Source of the DNA: Psychrobacter aquimaris
Lineage (GTDB): Bacteria; Pseudomonadota; Gammaproteobacteria; Pseudomonadales; Moraxellaceae
NCBI RefSeq assembly: GCF_016107525.1
Contig: NZ_JABASR010000001.1
Location: forward strand, 62,001-126,000
Reading direction: 5' to 3'
Length of the DNA stretch: 64,000 nt
Both the position numbers and the translations under genes were made by a program. Each line of letters begins with the position of its first letter. The stretch's first letter is position 1. Below the pieces are notes generated by a model. It saw nothing but the letters and a program-made list of their open reading frames with translations. It was not told the origin of the DNA and searched no databases. Positions 9,713 through 18,941 of this stretch are shown piece by piece.

Positions 9713-9752
9713 AAAGGGAAGAGATATTTATTGTCTCTTCCCTTTTTTTTAT
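9713..9752 (+). terminator. Terminator after gpmI
   Basis: AAAGGGAAGAGA / TCTCTTCCCTTT stem with a T-run of eight. Confidence 0.85.
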
Positions 9753-10008
9753 ATTTTTCAAGATATATTCTGCTGACTTTATATCATTTTAAATGTTTAA
9801 GGAGTGAGAAAAATATGGGCAATTATGATATTTCGTATGCTAAGCAAATTTAACACTGCTGATTGTAAGTTGAGGAGATAATATTATTTGTCGTTAATTT
9901 TACTTGCAATACTCCCCTAGTCTTAGACTGGCTCTTGGTGCTATCTTATAAGGCAAATATCATTAATATATCTATAAAAATAATTCTATTATCTAAACGA
10001 GTTCTCTT
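9753..10008. other. AT-rich intergenic region before the CtpA-type protease
   Basis: No credible gene is seen. A short ORF at about 9815 (MGNYDISYAKQI) is only a dozen codons long. The region presumably carries the protease promoter, but no consensus hexamers stand out. Confidence 0.3.
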
Positions 10009-11511
10009 ATGCGTTCTATTTATTTTATGCGCTTACCATTGACGAAGCGATTGGGCAAACACGCAATGAAGGCATTGACTGCGCCGACTATTTTTAAACC
10101 TGCATTAATGATAGGTCTGCTTGGGCTAAGCACTGCCAGTATGGTTGCACAAGCAGCGAGATCACCAGCTACTGCGACCATCAATAACCCTACCGCTAGT
10201 CTACAACTGATCAGCTTAAATAGCGACGAGATAGCTACAGAAGGTGATACTAATAATTTATCAGATATCGCTGATATGCTTGAGTCAGCCGACCAAGTTG
10301 ACGATTCGATAGACAGTGTCGCAGATGAGAGCGCCTTGACCGATGATACGGATGAGATCGATGTCAGTATTCCAGCTGAGGTTGCGCAAGTATCATTGAA
10401 TGCTATTTCTCCAGAAACGCTTAAGACGTTTGTTGCGGTAGTGGATTTGGTGCGCCGTGAATATGTAGATGCGGTCAATGATGAAGAGCTGTTCAATAAT
10501 GCGTTGAGTGGTATGTTGACTAAGCTAGATAGCCATGCTGAATTTTTAGATGCTGAGGCTTATGAAAACCTGCGAGCCTTTACCGAAGGTGATGTGGGTG
10601 ATGTCGGTATTAAAGTCACTTATCAGCCTACAGATGGCTATTGGGTGATTACAGAGGTTATTGATGCATCGCCTGCAGATACAAAAGGCATTGCTGTTGG
10701 GGATTACTTGCATCAAGTCGGTGATTTTAAGCTGGATGAATACAAAGAAAGTAACGATATCGAGCAACTTCTGACAGGAATTGCGGGTACGCAAGTAGAT
10801 ATTGTAACCTCAAAAGCTGGTCGCCGTAAACATACCACGACCTTGCAGCGTAATAACAGTCACCCCCAAACGGTTGAGGCAAGTCTCATTGACGGTATCG
10901 CTGTTATCAAGTTGCCCGCTTTTCAAAATAATAGCCGTGAAAAACTCTTGGAAGGCTTGATAGGTCTAGATGCACCTATTTCAGGTGTCTTGCTAGACAT
11001 GCGTGATAATCCAGGTGGGGTGTTAACGTCGGCGGTGAGTATTGCCAGTTTGTTTATGAGCGACACTGATGTGGTACAAGTAAAGGGTCGTCAAAGTGAC
11101 ACGCGTACGCTATCTACTCAAGGCATAGCGACACTTGAATCATTGCCAGTGGTGGTGTTGCAAAATCGCTATTCTGCATCAGCGGCAGAGGTTCTGGCCA
11201 GCAGCTTGCAGGCGCAAAAACGTGCCACGATTGTTGGTGAAGTCAGCTATGGCAAAGGGTCGGTACAGTCGGTTATCCCACTGAATGATGAGCAGGCTGT
11301 CAAACTAACGGTCGCCAACTACATGACAGCGTCAGGTAATAAGATCGATGGAATTGGTGTAGAGCCTGACATGACTTTGTCAGGTAGTGAAAGTACATGG
11401 GAGCAGCAAGCGCTCGCTTTACTAAAAACAAAAGCCCTTGATTCGGGCATTCGTTTTGTCCGAAAACCTGCCAAAGAGGATAAAGCGATGGCAGACAATA
11501 AGGTTCAATAA
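10009..11511 (+). CDS. C-terminal processing peptidase, S41 family
   Basis: Periplasmic CtpA-type serine protease. An N-terminal export signal (hydrophobic GLLGLSTASMVAQA after basic residues) is followed by an Asp/Ser-rich spacer to about residue 125, a helical dimer region, a PDZ domain (VGDVGIKV...GIAVGDYLHQVG) and the S41 core. The Ser of YSASAAEVLASSL and the Lys of GEVSYGKGSVQS form the catalytic Ser-Lys dyad. Such proteases trim or degrade periplasmic proteins including cell-wall hydrolases. In-frame ATGs at 10009, 10027 and 10066 are possible starts and none has a strong ribosome site. It is convergent with pilR and no terminator is evident. Confidence 0.9.
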   Translation: MRSIYFMRLPLTKRLGKHAMKALTAPTIFKPALMIGLLGLSTASMVAQAARSPATATINNPTASLQLISLNSDEIATEGDTNNLSDIADMLESADQVDDSIDSVADESALTDDTDEIDVSIPAEVAQVSLNAISPETLKTFVAVVDLVRREYVDAVNDEELFNNALSGMLTKLDSHAEFLDAEAYENLRAFTEGDVGDVGIKVTYQPTDGYWVITEVIDASPADTKGIAVGDYLHQVGDFKLDEYKESNDIEQLLTGIAGTQVDIVTSKAGRRKHTTTLQRNNSHPQTVEASLIDGIAVIKLPAFQNNSREKLLEGLIGLDAPISGVLLDMRDNPGGVLTSAVSIASLFMSDTDVVQVKGRQSDTRTLSTQGIATLESLPVVVLQNRYSASAAEVLASSLQAQKRATIVGEVSYGKGSVQSVIPLNDEQAVKLTVANYMTASGNKIDGIGVEPDMTLSGSESTWEQQALALLKTKALDSGIRFVRKPAKEDKAMADNKVQ

Positions 11512-11589
11512 AGCTCGTTTAAAGATAGGCTAGCGCGATATATTAACGTTAAAATATCATCATTTATCGTTATTCAAAAATAGCGAATG

Positions 11590-13302
11590 CTATGACTCAA
11601 ATTGATCCTCAGCTATCTCTAGTTTTTTCATGCGATAGCGTAAAGAGCGAAAAGTGGTGCCTAGTAGTTCAGCGGCTTGCGTTTTATTCCAAGCAGTTTG
11701 TTTTAGTGCGGTAATAATCAACTGTTTTTCTTGTTCTTGTAGGTAATGCTCTAACCCTTGAGATGGCAGTTGGCCATCCTCTAATTCGCTTAGAATTGCT
11801 TTTTCATCACGTCCTTGCAGAATAGATTGATGAGTGGCAGATTCTTCGTGATCATGACGGGGTGTATGGTTTGAGCTTTCAGCATGATTACTTGCCGAGC
11901 GTTGTATCATAGAAGGGTAGTGCTGAGTATTAGTACGATAAGGGTGCAAATTGGTCGTCACTTGCTTGGCTTGTGGCGCTATGGTCTCATCCATGGATTG
12001 AATGATTTTTTCTCTACTTTCTATCGATTGAGCGACCATTTGATTGTTTATTTGACGTTCAGAATGTTGAGTTTTATCAATAACTGCTGGCTCACTCTGA
12101 TCTTGAGAGACTGCACGGTGATGAGTCATATCAATATCAGGCAAACCCAAATGGCTGATGTCAATGTACGGCGTCTCTGCTAGGGTGACGGCACGTTCAA
12201 GGACGTTACGTAGTTCACGGACATTGCCCGCAAAGTTATGATCTTGCAAACGCTCACAAGCCTCGATGGTAAGTGTTGGAGGGTTCTCTAACTGCCATTC
12301 ATCAGCAATTAATGCTAAAAAGTGCTTGGCTAATACAGGAATGTCATCACGACGCGCATTGAGCGTTGGCAGTTTTAATTCAATCACATTGATACGGTAG
12401 TATAAATCTTGTCGAAATGCCCCATCCTGTACCAGTTGGTTTAAATTTTTGTGGGTGGCGGACAAGATACGAATATCTACAGGAACCTCTTTGGTATCAC
12501 CAATGGCTCTCACCGTTTTCTCTTGAATGGCACGCAGTAGTTTTACCTGCATGGCCAAAGGCAAGTCTGCCACCTCGTCTAAAAATAACGTGCCGCCATT
12601 GGCCTGTTGAAATAGCCCTTGCTTGTCAGCGACAGCCCCTGTAAAGCTACCTTTTTTATGACCAAAAAACTCTGATTCCATCAGCTCTGATGGTATCGCT
12701 CCACAGTTTACTGGCACAAAGCTACCATCACGGCGTGGGCTTAAATCATGAATCAATCGGGCAACCACTTCTTTACCAGTACCCGAAGCGCCTGACAAAA
12801 ATACGGGTGCTTGTGAGCGTGCCAATTTTAAAATAGTATTTTTCAGCGGATGCATCACAGCAGAATCACCAATGAGCCTACTGTCTAACAGTTTTTGTTC
12901 AGGTGAGCATTCAGCTGTGGTTTTTGCTTCATTATCTTGATGAATAACTTTTAAAGCATTTTGCACCAGTTGACGTAGGCGCGGTAACTCAAGAGGTTTA
13001 TTAACAAAGTCGAAAGCACCAAGCTTCAATGCCTCAATGGCGAGATCCATACTGCCATGAGCAGTAATAACGGCAATGGGGGTACTAGAGCTATTGCTGA
13101 TTTCTTTTACTAACTCTAGTCCTGACCCATCAGGCAGCTTTAAATCGGTCAGACAAAAATCGTAATCATTGTCTTGCCAGTATGATCTTGCTTGTGACAG
13201 AGTATATGCTACATCACTTTTAATGCCCATTTTGGTCAAAGTAATTTGCATCAATCGGCACAGATCCACTTCGTCATCAACGACTAGCGCGGTTGTTGTC
13301 AT
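11590..13302 (-). CDS. pilR: Sigma54-dependent response regulator PilR
   Basis: Activator of type IV pilin transcription, partner of PilS. Receiver domain residues 1-120 with the phosphorylated Asp in CLTDLKLPDG; AAA+ sigma54-interaction domain from about 150 to 390 (Walker A SGASGTGKE, Walker B GGTLFLDEVADLP, loop GSFTGA in place of the usual GAFTGA); Fis-type HTH at the C-terminus (TQAAELLGTTFRSLRYRMKKL). The 570-residue length is well above the usual 445 because a 115-residue Gln/His/Ser-rich linker at about 395-510 separates the AAA+ and HTH domains. It follows pilS with an 84-base gap. Confidence 0.93.
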   Translation of the reverse strand: MTTTALVVDDEVDLCRLMQITLTKMGIKSDVAYTLSQARSYWQDNDYDFCLTDLKLPDGSGLELVKEISNSSSTPIAVITAHGSMDLAIEALKLGAFDFVNKPLELPRLRQLVQNALKVIHQDNEAKTTAECSPEQKLLDSRLIGDSAVMHPLKNTILKLARSQAPVFLSGASGTGKEVVARLIHDLSPRRDGSFVPVNCGAIPSELMESEFFGHKKGSFTGAVADKQGLFQQANGGTLFLDEVADLPLAMQVKLLRAIQEKTVRAIGDTKEVPVDIRILSATHKNLNQLVQDGAFRQDLYYRINVIELKLPTLNARRDDIPVLAKHFLALIADEWQLENPPTLTIEACERLQDHNFAGNVRELRNVLERAVTLAETPYIDISHLGLPDIDMTHHRAVSQDQSEPAVIDKTQHSERQINNQMVAQSIESREKIIQSMDETIAPQAKQVTTNLHPYRTNTQHYPSMIQRSASNHAESSNHTPRHDHEESATHQSILQGRDEKAILSELEDGQLPSQGLEHYLQEQEKQLIITALKQTAWNKTQAAELLGTTFRSLRYRMKKLEIAEDQFES

Positions 13303-13386
13303 ACATCATCTCATCGTATTCAGTAGCTATAAAATGGTAAAAACCAAGAGGCCTTAATGGCAAAGTATTCCATATAACGTTAATAT

Positions 13387-15180
13387 TTATAAAATACTGG
13401 TATTAACGTTATTTTCAATTTTATTTACATTGGTATCAGCGCTAACAGCAGGTGCTATCAAGCGAAAACAGGTTTTCTCATGTTCAGGAATATAAAGCAA
13501 GCGAGTTTGGTTGGCCTCACAAAAAGCTTGTGATAAATACAGTCCCAAGCCTGTACCTGCCTGATCTGTCGTAAAAAATGGATTGAACAAATGTTCTGTA
13601 TTTTTGGCGCTCACCCCACGGCCAGCATCCAGAATATCAATTATAACATCGTTATCCGCACAATAAATCTCGATTTCCACATAGGCATGAGGGTGGGCGT
13701 AGCTACTGTAACGCAAGCCATTGTTAATTAAATTGATTAAGACTTGCTCTAATTGGTGTGTGTCGAATGATATGGTCGGTTGAGTTTTTACCCGTAGAAA
13801 GACATCGTGTCCTTGAAAGTAGTTCTCTAAGAATGTTGGCATCCAGTCTGCCAATACGATCGCCTGCTGGTTTGCGGTTTGCTGGCGAGACAGTTTTAGT
13901 ACATCTTCGATAATACGATTCACGCGTTTTGTTTGCGAAAATATCATTTGATAAAGCTCATGATTCGCGGCCATATCATCATTTGAGATATTCGCCGTTA
14001 TTGTATTATTTGCTGTATCGCCTGTTACATTGGCTTCTATAGCATCTTCCATTAATAATTGACTGGCTTGTGATATTGCTGCCAAAGGGTTTCTTATTTC
14101 GTGGGCGATACTCGCCGTCAATTGCCCTAAAGAAGCCAGCTTTAACTGTTGGGCGTTGGCTTGTTCACGGCGTAAGTCCTCTAGCATTATCAGTTTGCTG
14201 TCATCCTTTAAAGGAATGATTTGTACGCGCAGTTTACCAAATATGGAAGCGTTTGCGACTGCAGGCAAATCATAAGTAAAGGTGCGTGATTGGCCGACCG
14301 CTACCGACAAACAAGCTTTAAATAGCTGCGTATGTTGTTGGCTAAGCTGTTGTTGAAAGTTAGATAAGAGCGCACTGCGAGTATTGTTTCGAGTACCTTT
14401 TGTGTCAATAGAGGCGTTTTGCAATGATGCGGAAGGGATTTGCGAAAGACTGAGTAGTTGGTGAGCGGCAAGGTTTGCTAAGACGATATGCTGTTTGTCA
14501 ATGACGATGACACCATTAACCATTTGCGTGATGACTTCTTGGTTGATGACATTTAATCGTTCAACCTCTTTGGCGTGTCTCGCTGCTACTTTCTCAAGTT
14601 GTACTAATCGCTGTGAGATGGACCAGCTCAAACCGCCAACCGCTAAAAAGCTGGCTGACATGAGCAAAGCATCCCCTAAATTTGCCAAACTCATGCTATT
14701 GGCAATGGCATAAAAGAATTGCTGATAAATGACAAAAATAATAGCAAGTAGGGTAATAATCAAAGCTTGTGAGCCGTGTAGCAACATAAAGCTTGCTGCG
14801 ACTACCACCATATAAAGCATGGTCAACTGTAAATCAGGCGCGCCTGCTGTATATAGTAATAAGCTTAATATAATGACATCTAATACTAAACCGAAGGCCA
14901 ACTGCCGCCGCATTTGTTGATTAACAACATAAAACAAGCCGAGTAAAATGAGGCTAAGCAGGAGATAAAAGCTAAGAGCCGTTTGTTGTAAGAAGCTTGG
15001 TAGAGAGAGGCTGTTGTCAGAGTGAGCGGTGATATACACCATCAGTAGAGAAAACAGACTAACGGCAAAGCGGTAACTGCTATAGATAAGCCCTAACCTG
15101 CGTAACTGAGGTGGTGATAGCGTGTCATCGCGATGCAAATAGTGAGTAACAGCAGAGATAATATTAGTAGCAGGCTTCAT
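13387..15180 (-). CDS. pilS: Sensor histidine kinase PilS
   Basis: Inner-membrane kinase that phosphorylates PilR and senses pilin level. Residues about 25-190 contain six hydrophobic segments, followed by a PAS-like region (about 210-310, VITQMVNGVIVIDKQHIVLANLAAHQLL), a HisKA domain with phosphoryl His in SIAHEIRNPLAAISQ, and a HATPase domain (NLINNGLRYS, DAGRGVS, GTGLGLYLSQ). At 597 residues it is longer than the Pseudomonas protein (about 530); a Asn/Thr-rich insert near residue 390-410 explains part of this. A short inverted-repeat element lies 29 bases upstream of the ATG, between pilS and the preceding regulator gene. Confidence 0.93.
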   Translation of the reverse strand: MKPATNIISAVTHYLHRDDTLSPPQLRRLGLIYSSYRFAVSLFSLLMVYITAHSDNSLSLPSFLQQTALSFYLLLSLILLGLFYVVNQQMRRQLAFGLVLDVIILSLLLYTAGAPDLQLTMLYMVVVAASFMLLHGSQALIITLLAIIFVIYQQFFYAIANSMSLANLGDALLMSASFLAVGGLSWSISQRLVQLEKVAARHAKEVERLNVINQEVITQMVNGVIVIDKQHIVLANLAAHQLLSLSQIPSASLQNASIDTKGTRNNTRSALLSNFQQQLSQQHTQLFKACLSVAVGQSRTFTYDLPAVANASIFGKLRVQIIPLKDDSKLIMLEDLRREQANAQQLKLASLGQLTASIAHEIRNPLAAISQASQLLMEDAIEANVTGDTANNTITANISNDDMAANHELYQMIFSQTKRVNRIIEDVLKLSRQQTANQQAIVLADWMPTFLENYFQGHDVFLRVKTQPTISFDTHQLEQVLINLINNGLRYSSYAHPHAYVEIEIYCADNDVIIDILDAGRGVSAKNTEHLFNPFFTTDQAGTGLGLYLSQAFCEANQTRLLYIPEHEKTCFRLIAPAVSADTNVNKIENNVNTSIL

Positions 15181-15208
15181 AGATTGACCGCAATAAAGGA
15201 ACAGTTGC

Positions 15209-15271
15209 TAGGGCGTATCCTCATTTTTAGCTCATGTAGATGTCCATCGATTGAATTGAGGATACGCCCTA
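15209..15271. mobile_element. MITE-like element, short copy A
   Basis: A 63-bp element with near-perfect terminal inverted repeats: TAGGGCGTATCCTCA at the left and TGAGGATACGCCCTA at the right. The outer TA at both ends could be a target-site duplication. Its reverse complement aligns along its whole length with the copy at 17480-17543 and with the outer parts of the 174-bp copy at 23040-23213. It has no coding capacity. It fills the gap between the gacA-like stop and the pilS start, so it lies in the pilS leader. Confidence 0.8.
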
Positions 15272-15276
15272 ATGAT

Positions 15277-15912
15277 TTATGGCTGAATCAGACCATGACG
15301 AATGGCCAAATGTGTTAACTTCACATCACTATCCACCCCGACTTTTTCGTAAATACGATAGCGATAAGTGTTGATGGTTTTGACGCTGACAAATAGCTGG
15401 TCGGCGATTTGCTGCGGGCTTTGACAGTTCACGACCATCATCGCCACCTGTTTTTCACGATCACTTAGTAAGTCAAAAGGTGAGTTGGCATTATCCGACA
15501 GTAAGACATCAGCGAGTTGTTCGGCAACATCTTGGCTAAAATAACGACCACCTTGAGAGATTTTTTTGACAGCACGAATCATCTCATCGAGTGGCGTGCC
15601 TTTAGTGATGTAACCGTTGACGCCAGCTTTGATGAGCATAGAAGGGTAAGGCTGTGCTGACATACTGCTGACAGCCAATATCTTGATACCCATATCCAGC
15701 TGAATTAAGCGTTTGGTTGCTTCAAGCCCACCAATATTAGGCATATTGACATCAAGCAAAACCACATCAGGACGCAATTGTTTGGCCAGTTTGATGGCCA
15801 TGTCACCGCTGTCCGCTTCGCCGATTACTTCGATATCGACACTGTCTGACAACATACGGCTAATACCCATTCTTACCAAATCATGATCATCTACTACCAG
15901 TACTTTAATCAT
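15277..15912 (-). CDS. gacA: LuxR-type response regulator, GacA/UvrY family
   Basis: 211-residue response regulator. Receiver domain at residues 1-120 with phosphorylated Asp in DVVLLDVNMPNIGG and conserved DDHDLVRMGI at the N-terminus; LuxR/FixJ HTH at 145-205 (LSDREKQVAMMVVNCQSPQQ, then VSVKTINTYRYRIYEKV). The sequence follows GacA/UvrY closely. In relatives GacA acts with the GacS kinase to drive CsrA-titrating small RNAs; no kinase or such RNA is adjacent here. The product of this gene may be co-transcribed with pilSR since all read on the minus strand, but the inserted repeat element lies between them. Confidence 0.88.
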   Translation of the reverse strand: MIKVLVVDDHDLVRMGISRMLSDSVDIEVIGEADSGDMAIKLAKQLRPDVVLLDVNMPNIGGLEATKRLIQLDMGIKILAVSSMSAQPYPSMLIKAGVNGYITKGTPLDEMIRAVKKISQGGRYFSQDVAEQLADVLLSDNANSPFDLLSDREKQVAMMVVNCQSPQQIADQLFVSVKTINTYRYRIYEKVGVDSDVKLTHLAIRHGLIQP

Positions 15913-16340
15913 AACGATACTCTTTGTTATTTGTCAGAATGAAGGCTTTTATTGACACTAAATGACAAGAAAAATAAGGCCATCAGAGTCATTTTTTAGT
16001 TTTTGAAAAAGGTGAAATGCTGCTAACATATTAGATAGATACCGTTGTTTAATATGACAAAATACGGATAATCACAGTGTTCAAAGTTAAAATACATTGC
16101 TGAAATGTGAGTCAATGTTTCTACAATATAAAGTGGTTGTAGCAAAACTTGAATTAGGTCAAAATAAACCATTAAATCATTTTGATACAGTAAACTTAAA
16201 TGCAAACCATGATACACTAAAAATACAAAAACTCTATACGAGTACTTATAAACCCATTCATAAACGCTACGTACGTTGTTGCTATTGGTTAGTATGTAAC
16301 TGATTCTCTAATTAACAGCATCGCGACAGCAGGAGGCATA
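15913..16340. other. Divergent intergenic region, gacA-like / PBP7
   Basis: 428 bases without a credible gene. Short ORFs on both strands (64-68 codons) have no ribosome sites and look fortuitous. The region must carry promoters for both flanking genes. AGGAGG lies 5 bases before the ATG at 16341. I see no clear operator. Confidence 0.4.
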
Positions 16341-17411
16341 ATGAAGCAACTACCATTAACCAAACAGCAATTAATCGCTGCTATGATTTCATTGAGTTTG
16401 GGCAGTGTTGCACAAGCCGCACTTACTATTAATGGTAGCGCTGACAATAGTTCTAGTGCTCGCATGAGTTGGGGCGGTGCTGATAGTCTGTCTGAAGCAC
16501 GCAACATTATGTACAAGTCCAATGGTTCAGCTATCAAGAAAGTCGATACTGGCAATGGTACGACCAGCATCACTAATGCCAATAGTTTCGGCAGCAGCAA
16601 TAACAGTTACAATACGACGTATCGTGGCTCATTTGGTAGCAGTGATATGATACCTATCAGCACTGACTCGCGTAGTGTCGCGGTCATCGATGCTGAAACA
16701 GGCGAATCTATTTATGAAAAAGATGCTGACATAGCGCGCCCTATGGCCAGTATCTCTAAAGTTATGACGGCTATGGTGGTATTGGACGCTGGTCTCGATA
16801 TGCGTGAAGAGCTCACACTCGATCCAGAAGATTTCGTTGGTCCTAAGCGTGCCAGCTCTAACCTTAAATCAGGCGACCGTTTGAACCGTGCTGAAATGTT
16901 GCTGATGGCATTAATGAAATCAGAAAATCCAGCAGCAAAGAGTTTAGCGCGTAATTATCCAGGTGGCTACAGTGCTTTTATACGTGCCATGAATCGAAAG
17001 GCTCAAGATCTGGGTATGACTACTGCGTTCTTTGGCGATCCAACGGGTCTTGATAAACGTAATGTGGCTTCATCAAATGACTTGGTTAAAATGGTACGTG
17101 CCGCGGGTAATTACGATGTGATTCGCCGTTTCTCTACTACCAAGAGTTATGACTTTTTTGTTTCAAACTATTCAAGCGGTAACCGTACGTATAAAGCCAA
17201 TAATACCAGTAGCTTGGTTCGTGCTGGTGATTATCCAATTGGTATCTCAAAAACAGGTTTCATCAATGAAGCTGGCCGTTGTGTGGTCATGGAAACACGT
17301 GTGAATAACCGTCCAGCAATTATTGTCATCTTAGGAGCGAACAGCTCAGCCACACGTTGGGGTGATGCTAAAAACATTTTAAACAGTTTAGCGACACGTC
17401 GCACGGTGTAG
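16341..17411 (+). CDS. pbpG: D-alanyl-D-alanine endopeptidase, PBP7-like (S11 family)
   Basis: Periplasmic penicillin-binding protein that cuts peptidoglycan cross-links. A signal peptide (to SVAQA, about residue 27) is followed by a Ser/Asn/Gly-rich low-complexity stretch to about residue 110, then the S11 fold. The three active-site motifs are clear: SISK (SxxK) in ARPMASISKVMTAMV, SEN (SxN) in LMKSENPAAK and KTG in GISKTGFINEAGR. The small size (356 residues) and lack of a C-terminal amphipathic anchor fit PbpG rather than DacA/DacC. AGGAGG supports the start. A terminator follows at 17434. Confidence 0.9.
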   Translation: MKQLPLTKQQLIAAMISLSLGSVAQAALTINGSADNSSSARMSWGGADSLSEARNIMYKSNGSAIKKVDTGNGTTSITNANSFGSSNNSYNTTYRGSFGSSDMIPISTDSRSVAVIDAETGESIYEKDADIARPMASISKVMTAMVVLDAGLDMREELTLDPEDFVGPKRASSNLKSGDRLNRAEMLLMALMKSENPAAKSLARNYPGGYSAFIRAMNRKAQDLGMTTAFFGDPTGLDKRNVASSNDLVKMVRAAGNYDVIRRFSTTKSYDFFVSNYSSGNRTYKANNTSSLVRAGDYPIGISKTGFINEAGRCVVMETRVNNRPAIIVILGANSSATRWGDAKNILNSLATRRTV

Positions 17412-17433
17412 TCTTACTGTTTTAGTATTTATA

Positions 17434-17467
17434 AAAAAGGCTGTTATTCAATATAACAGCCTTTTTA
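17434..17467 (+). terminator. Terminator after pbpG
   Basis: AAGGCTGTTAT / ATAACAGCCTT stem with a short loop and a T-run. Confidence 0.85.
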
Positions 17468-17479
17468 TTGTGTTGAATT

Positions 17480-17543
17480 TAGGGCGTGTTCTCAACTCAA
17501 TCGGTGGATATCTAAATCGGATAAAAATGAGGGCACATGCCCA
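17480..17543. mobile_element. MITE-like element, short copy B
   Basis: A 64-bp copy of the inverted-repeat family. The left end TAGGGCGTGTTCTCA is close to consensus; the right end TGAGGGCACATGCCCA is degenerate. The internal part (CTCAATCGGTGGATATCTA) matches the reverse complement of copy A. It ends 12 bases before the thiE start; the AAGGA ribosome site of thiE begins right at its border. Confidence 0.7.
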
Positions 17544-17555
17544 AGGAAAAACTAT

Positions 17556-18224
17556 ATGACTCAAGCACTGACTGTTATAGCAGCGCCAAAGCTATACTTA
17601 CTTACCAATGATGATGAGTTTGTACTTCTCTACCAGAAATTAGAAGCCGCATTGGCGACAGGATTCATTGCGTTGTTACAAATCCGTCGCAAGAAAATCC
17701 TGTCATTGCCTGATGGTGAGTCTCATCTATACGAAGAGGCTAAACAGATAGTTGAGTTGGCGAAAGCGTACAATGTACCAGTCGTCATCAATGACAATGT
17801 TAAACTGGCTGCCAAGCTCGGTGTTGGGGTGCATTTGGGTCAACAAGATGGCGAAGTTGCCGATGCTAAGCACGAACTACAGCCAAACCAAATAATCGGA
17901 CGTACTTGTCATGGCAAGGTAGACTTGGTAAAAGAAGCAAAAAATGAGGGCGCAAGCTATGCCGCTATGGGTGCGATTGTTACCTCAAATACAAAACCTA
18001 ATGCCAATATCATCTCACGCCAGCAGCTCATAGATGGCTGTCAGCAAGATATAGCGCTATGCGTCATAGGTGGTTTGACGGCGGAAAATATCTCCGAGCT
18101 GGTAGATTTGCCAATTACTTACGTGGCAGTTGTTGGGGATATTATGGATTTGCCCGTGCATCAAGTCGCCGCCCGCTGTTATCAGTGGCAGCAGGCGTTC
18201 TCTAAATGGGAAACACCTGCTTGA
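17556..18224 (+). CDS. thiE: Thiamine-phosphate synthase
   Basis: TIM-barrel enzyme that joins HMP pyrophosphate and the thiazole phosphate to give thiamine phosphate. Family motifs in order: LLQIRRK (pyrophosphate-binding Arg/Lys), VVINDNVKLAAKLGVGVHLG, GRTCHG (normally GxSxH), the AMGAIVTSNTK segment and the C-terminal phosphate loop CVIGGLTAENI...VAVVGDIM. Several loops depart from consensus, so it is a divergent member. AAGGA sits 8 bases before the ATG. No TPP riboswitch signature is visible upstream, and no other thiamine gene is nearby. Confidence 0.82.
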   Translation: MTQALTVIAAPKLYLLTNDDEFVLLYQKLEAALATGFIALLQIRRKKILSLPDGESHLYEEAKQIVELAKAYNVPVVINDNVKLAAKLGVGVHLGQQDGEVADAKHELQPNQIIGRTCHGKVDLVKEAKNEGASYAAMGAIVTSNTKPNANIISRQQLIDGCQQDIALCVIGGLTAENISELVDLPITYVAVVGDIMDLPVHQVAARCYQWQQAFSKWETPA

Positions 18225-18272
18225 TCGATGGAACTTTGATTTGGAATGGCTGCTTGGAGTAAAAATGAATCG

Positions 18273-18602
18273 TTATTCAGCATGTTCCATACATAGGGTA
18301 GCGTAAGGCAGTGCTTGCAAGCGTTGCTCTTCAATTTGCTCGCCGCAGACTTCACATTCACCATAAGTACCGTTTTCAATACGGCTTAGCGCGTTTTCAA
18401 CATAGATCAAACTTTGGCGGGCTTCACCCATCAAGTTTGTACGCATGTCATTTTGACGATAAGAGATGGCTTGGTCTTCCCAATGCTCATTGAGGTCGTC
18501 TTGTGGGTGTTGGATATGATCTTCGATTTTATTAATGCGAGTTTCATATTCTTCTTTGAGTGCTAGTAGGTTTTGTTTAGCAGTCTGAAGGTCGATACTC
18601 AT
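18273..18602 (-). CDS. Small DksA/TraR-type zinc-finger protein
   Basis: 109-residue protein with an N-terminal coiled coil (residues 5-75, acidic-tipped region NEHWEDQAI near 38-46) and a C-terminal DksA/TraR zinc finger with ligands C83, C86, C104 and H107 (CxxC-x17-CxxH). The fourth ligand is His rather than Cys. Proteins of this family bind in the secondary channel of RNA polymerase; whether this short form does is unproven. It is shorter than DksA (about 150) and likely a paralogue. GGAG 8 bases upstream (minus strand) supports the start. It is convergent with thiE. Confidence 0.85.
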   Translation of the reverse strand: MSIDLQTAKQNLLALKEEYETRINKIEDHIQHPQDDLNEHWEDQAISYRQNDMRTNLMGEARQSLIYVENALSRIENGTYGECEVCGEQIEEQRLQALPYATLCMEHAE

Positions 18603-18941
18603 GGGGTTCTCCTAATGGGTTATTTTTATTGTTAGCATTATTTATTATCCGTGCTAATAGCATCATAAACAGGCTTATTACTAAGTGCCACCACGAAATG
18701 TTACTGATTTTTTATTAAAATCAAGTCAGTGGGCTTTAGTTATAACCTACTGAGTAAAATTTAATGGCACGTTCTTTATGAGCACGTGCTAGAAAACTGC
18801 TAGAATACACCGCCTCAAATTCTTGCTTGGTCACTTTTTTATAAAGCCACAGGAAAGAATAACTAATTTGATAAATATTTTTCAGTAATGAGTAAAAAGC
18901 CAACCGATAGATTAACAAAAGATGATACATAGGAGCAGGTA
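18603..18941. other. Intergenic region upstream of pgk
   Basis: About 340 AT-rich bases between the divergent DksA-like gene and pgk. Short ORFs across it show no family resemblance. GGAGCAGG just before 18942 is the pgk ribosome site. No terminator or clear promoter is recognised. Confidence 0.3.

Noticed and set aside
10020-10496. 158-codon minus-strand ORF
   Set aside because: Shadow of the N-terminal Asp/Ser-rich part of the CtpA-type protease; composition is typical of an antisense frame.
17412-17555. TPP riboswitch before thiE
   Set aside because: No conserved CUGAGA-type core is present; the gap holds a terminator and a MITE copy instead.
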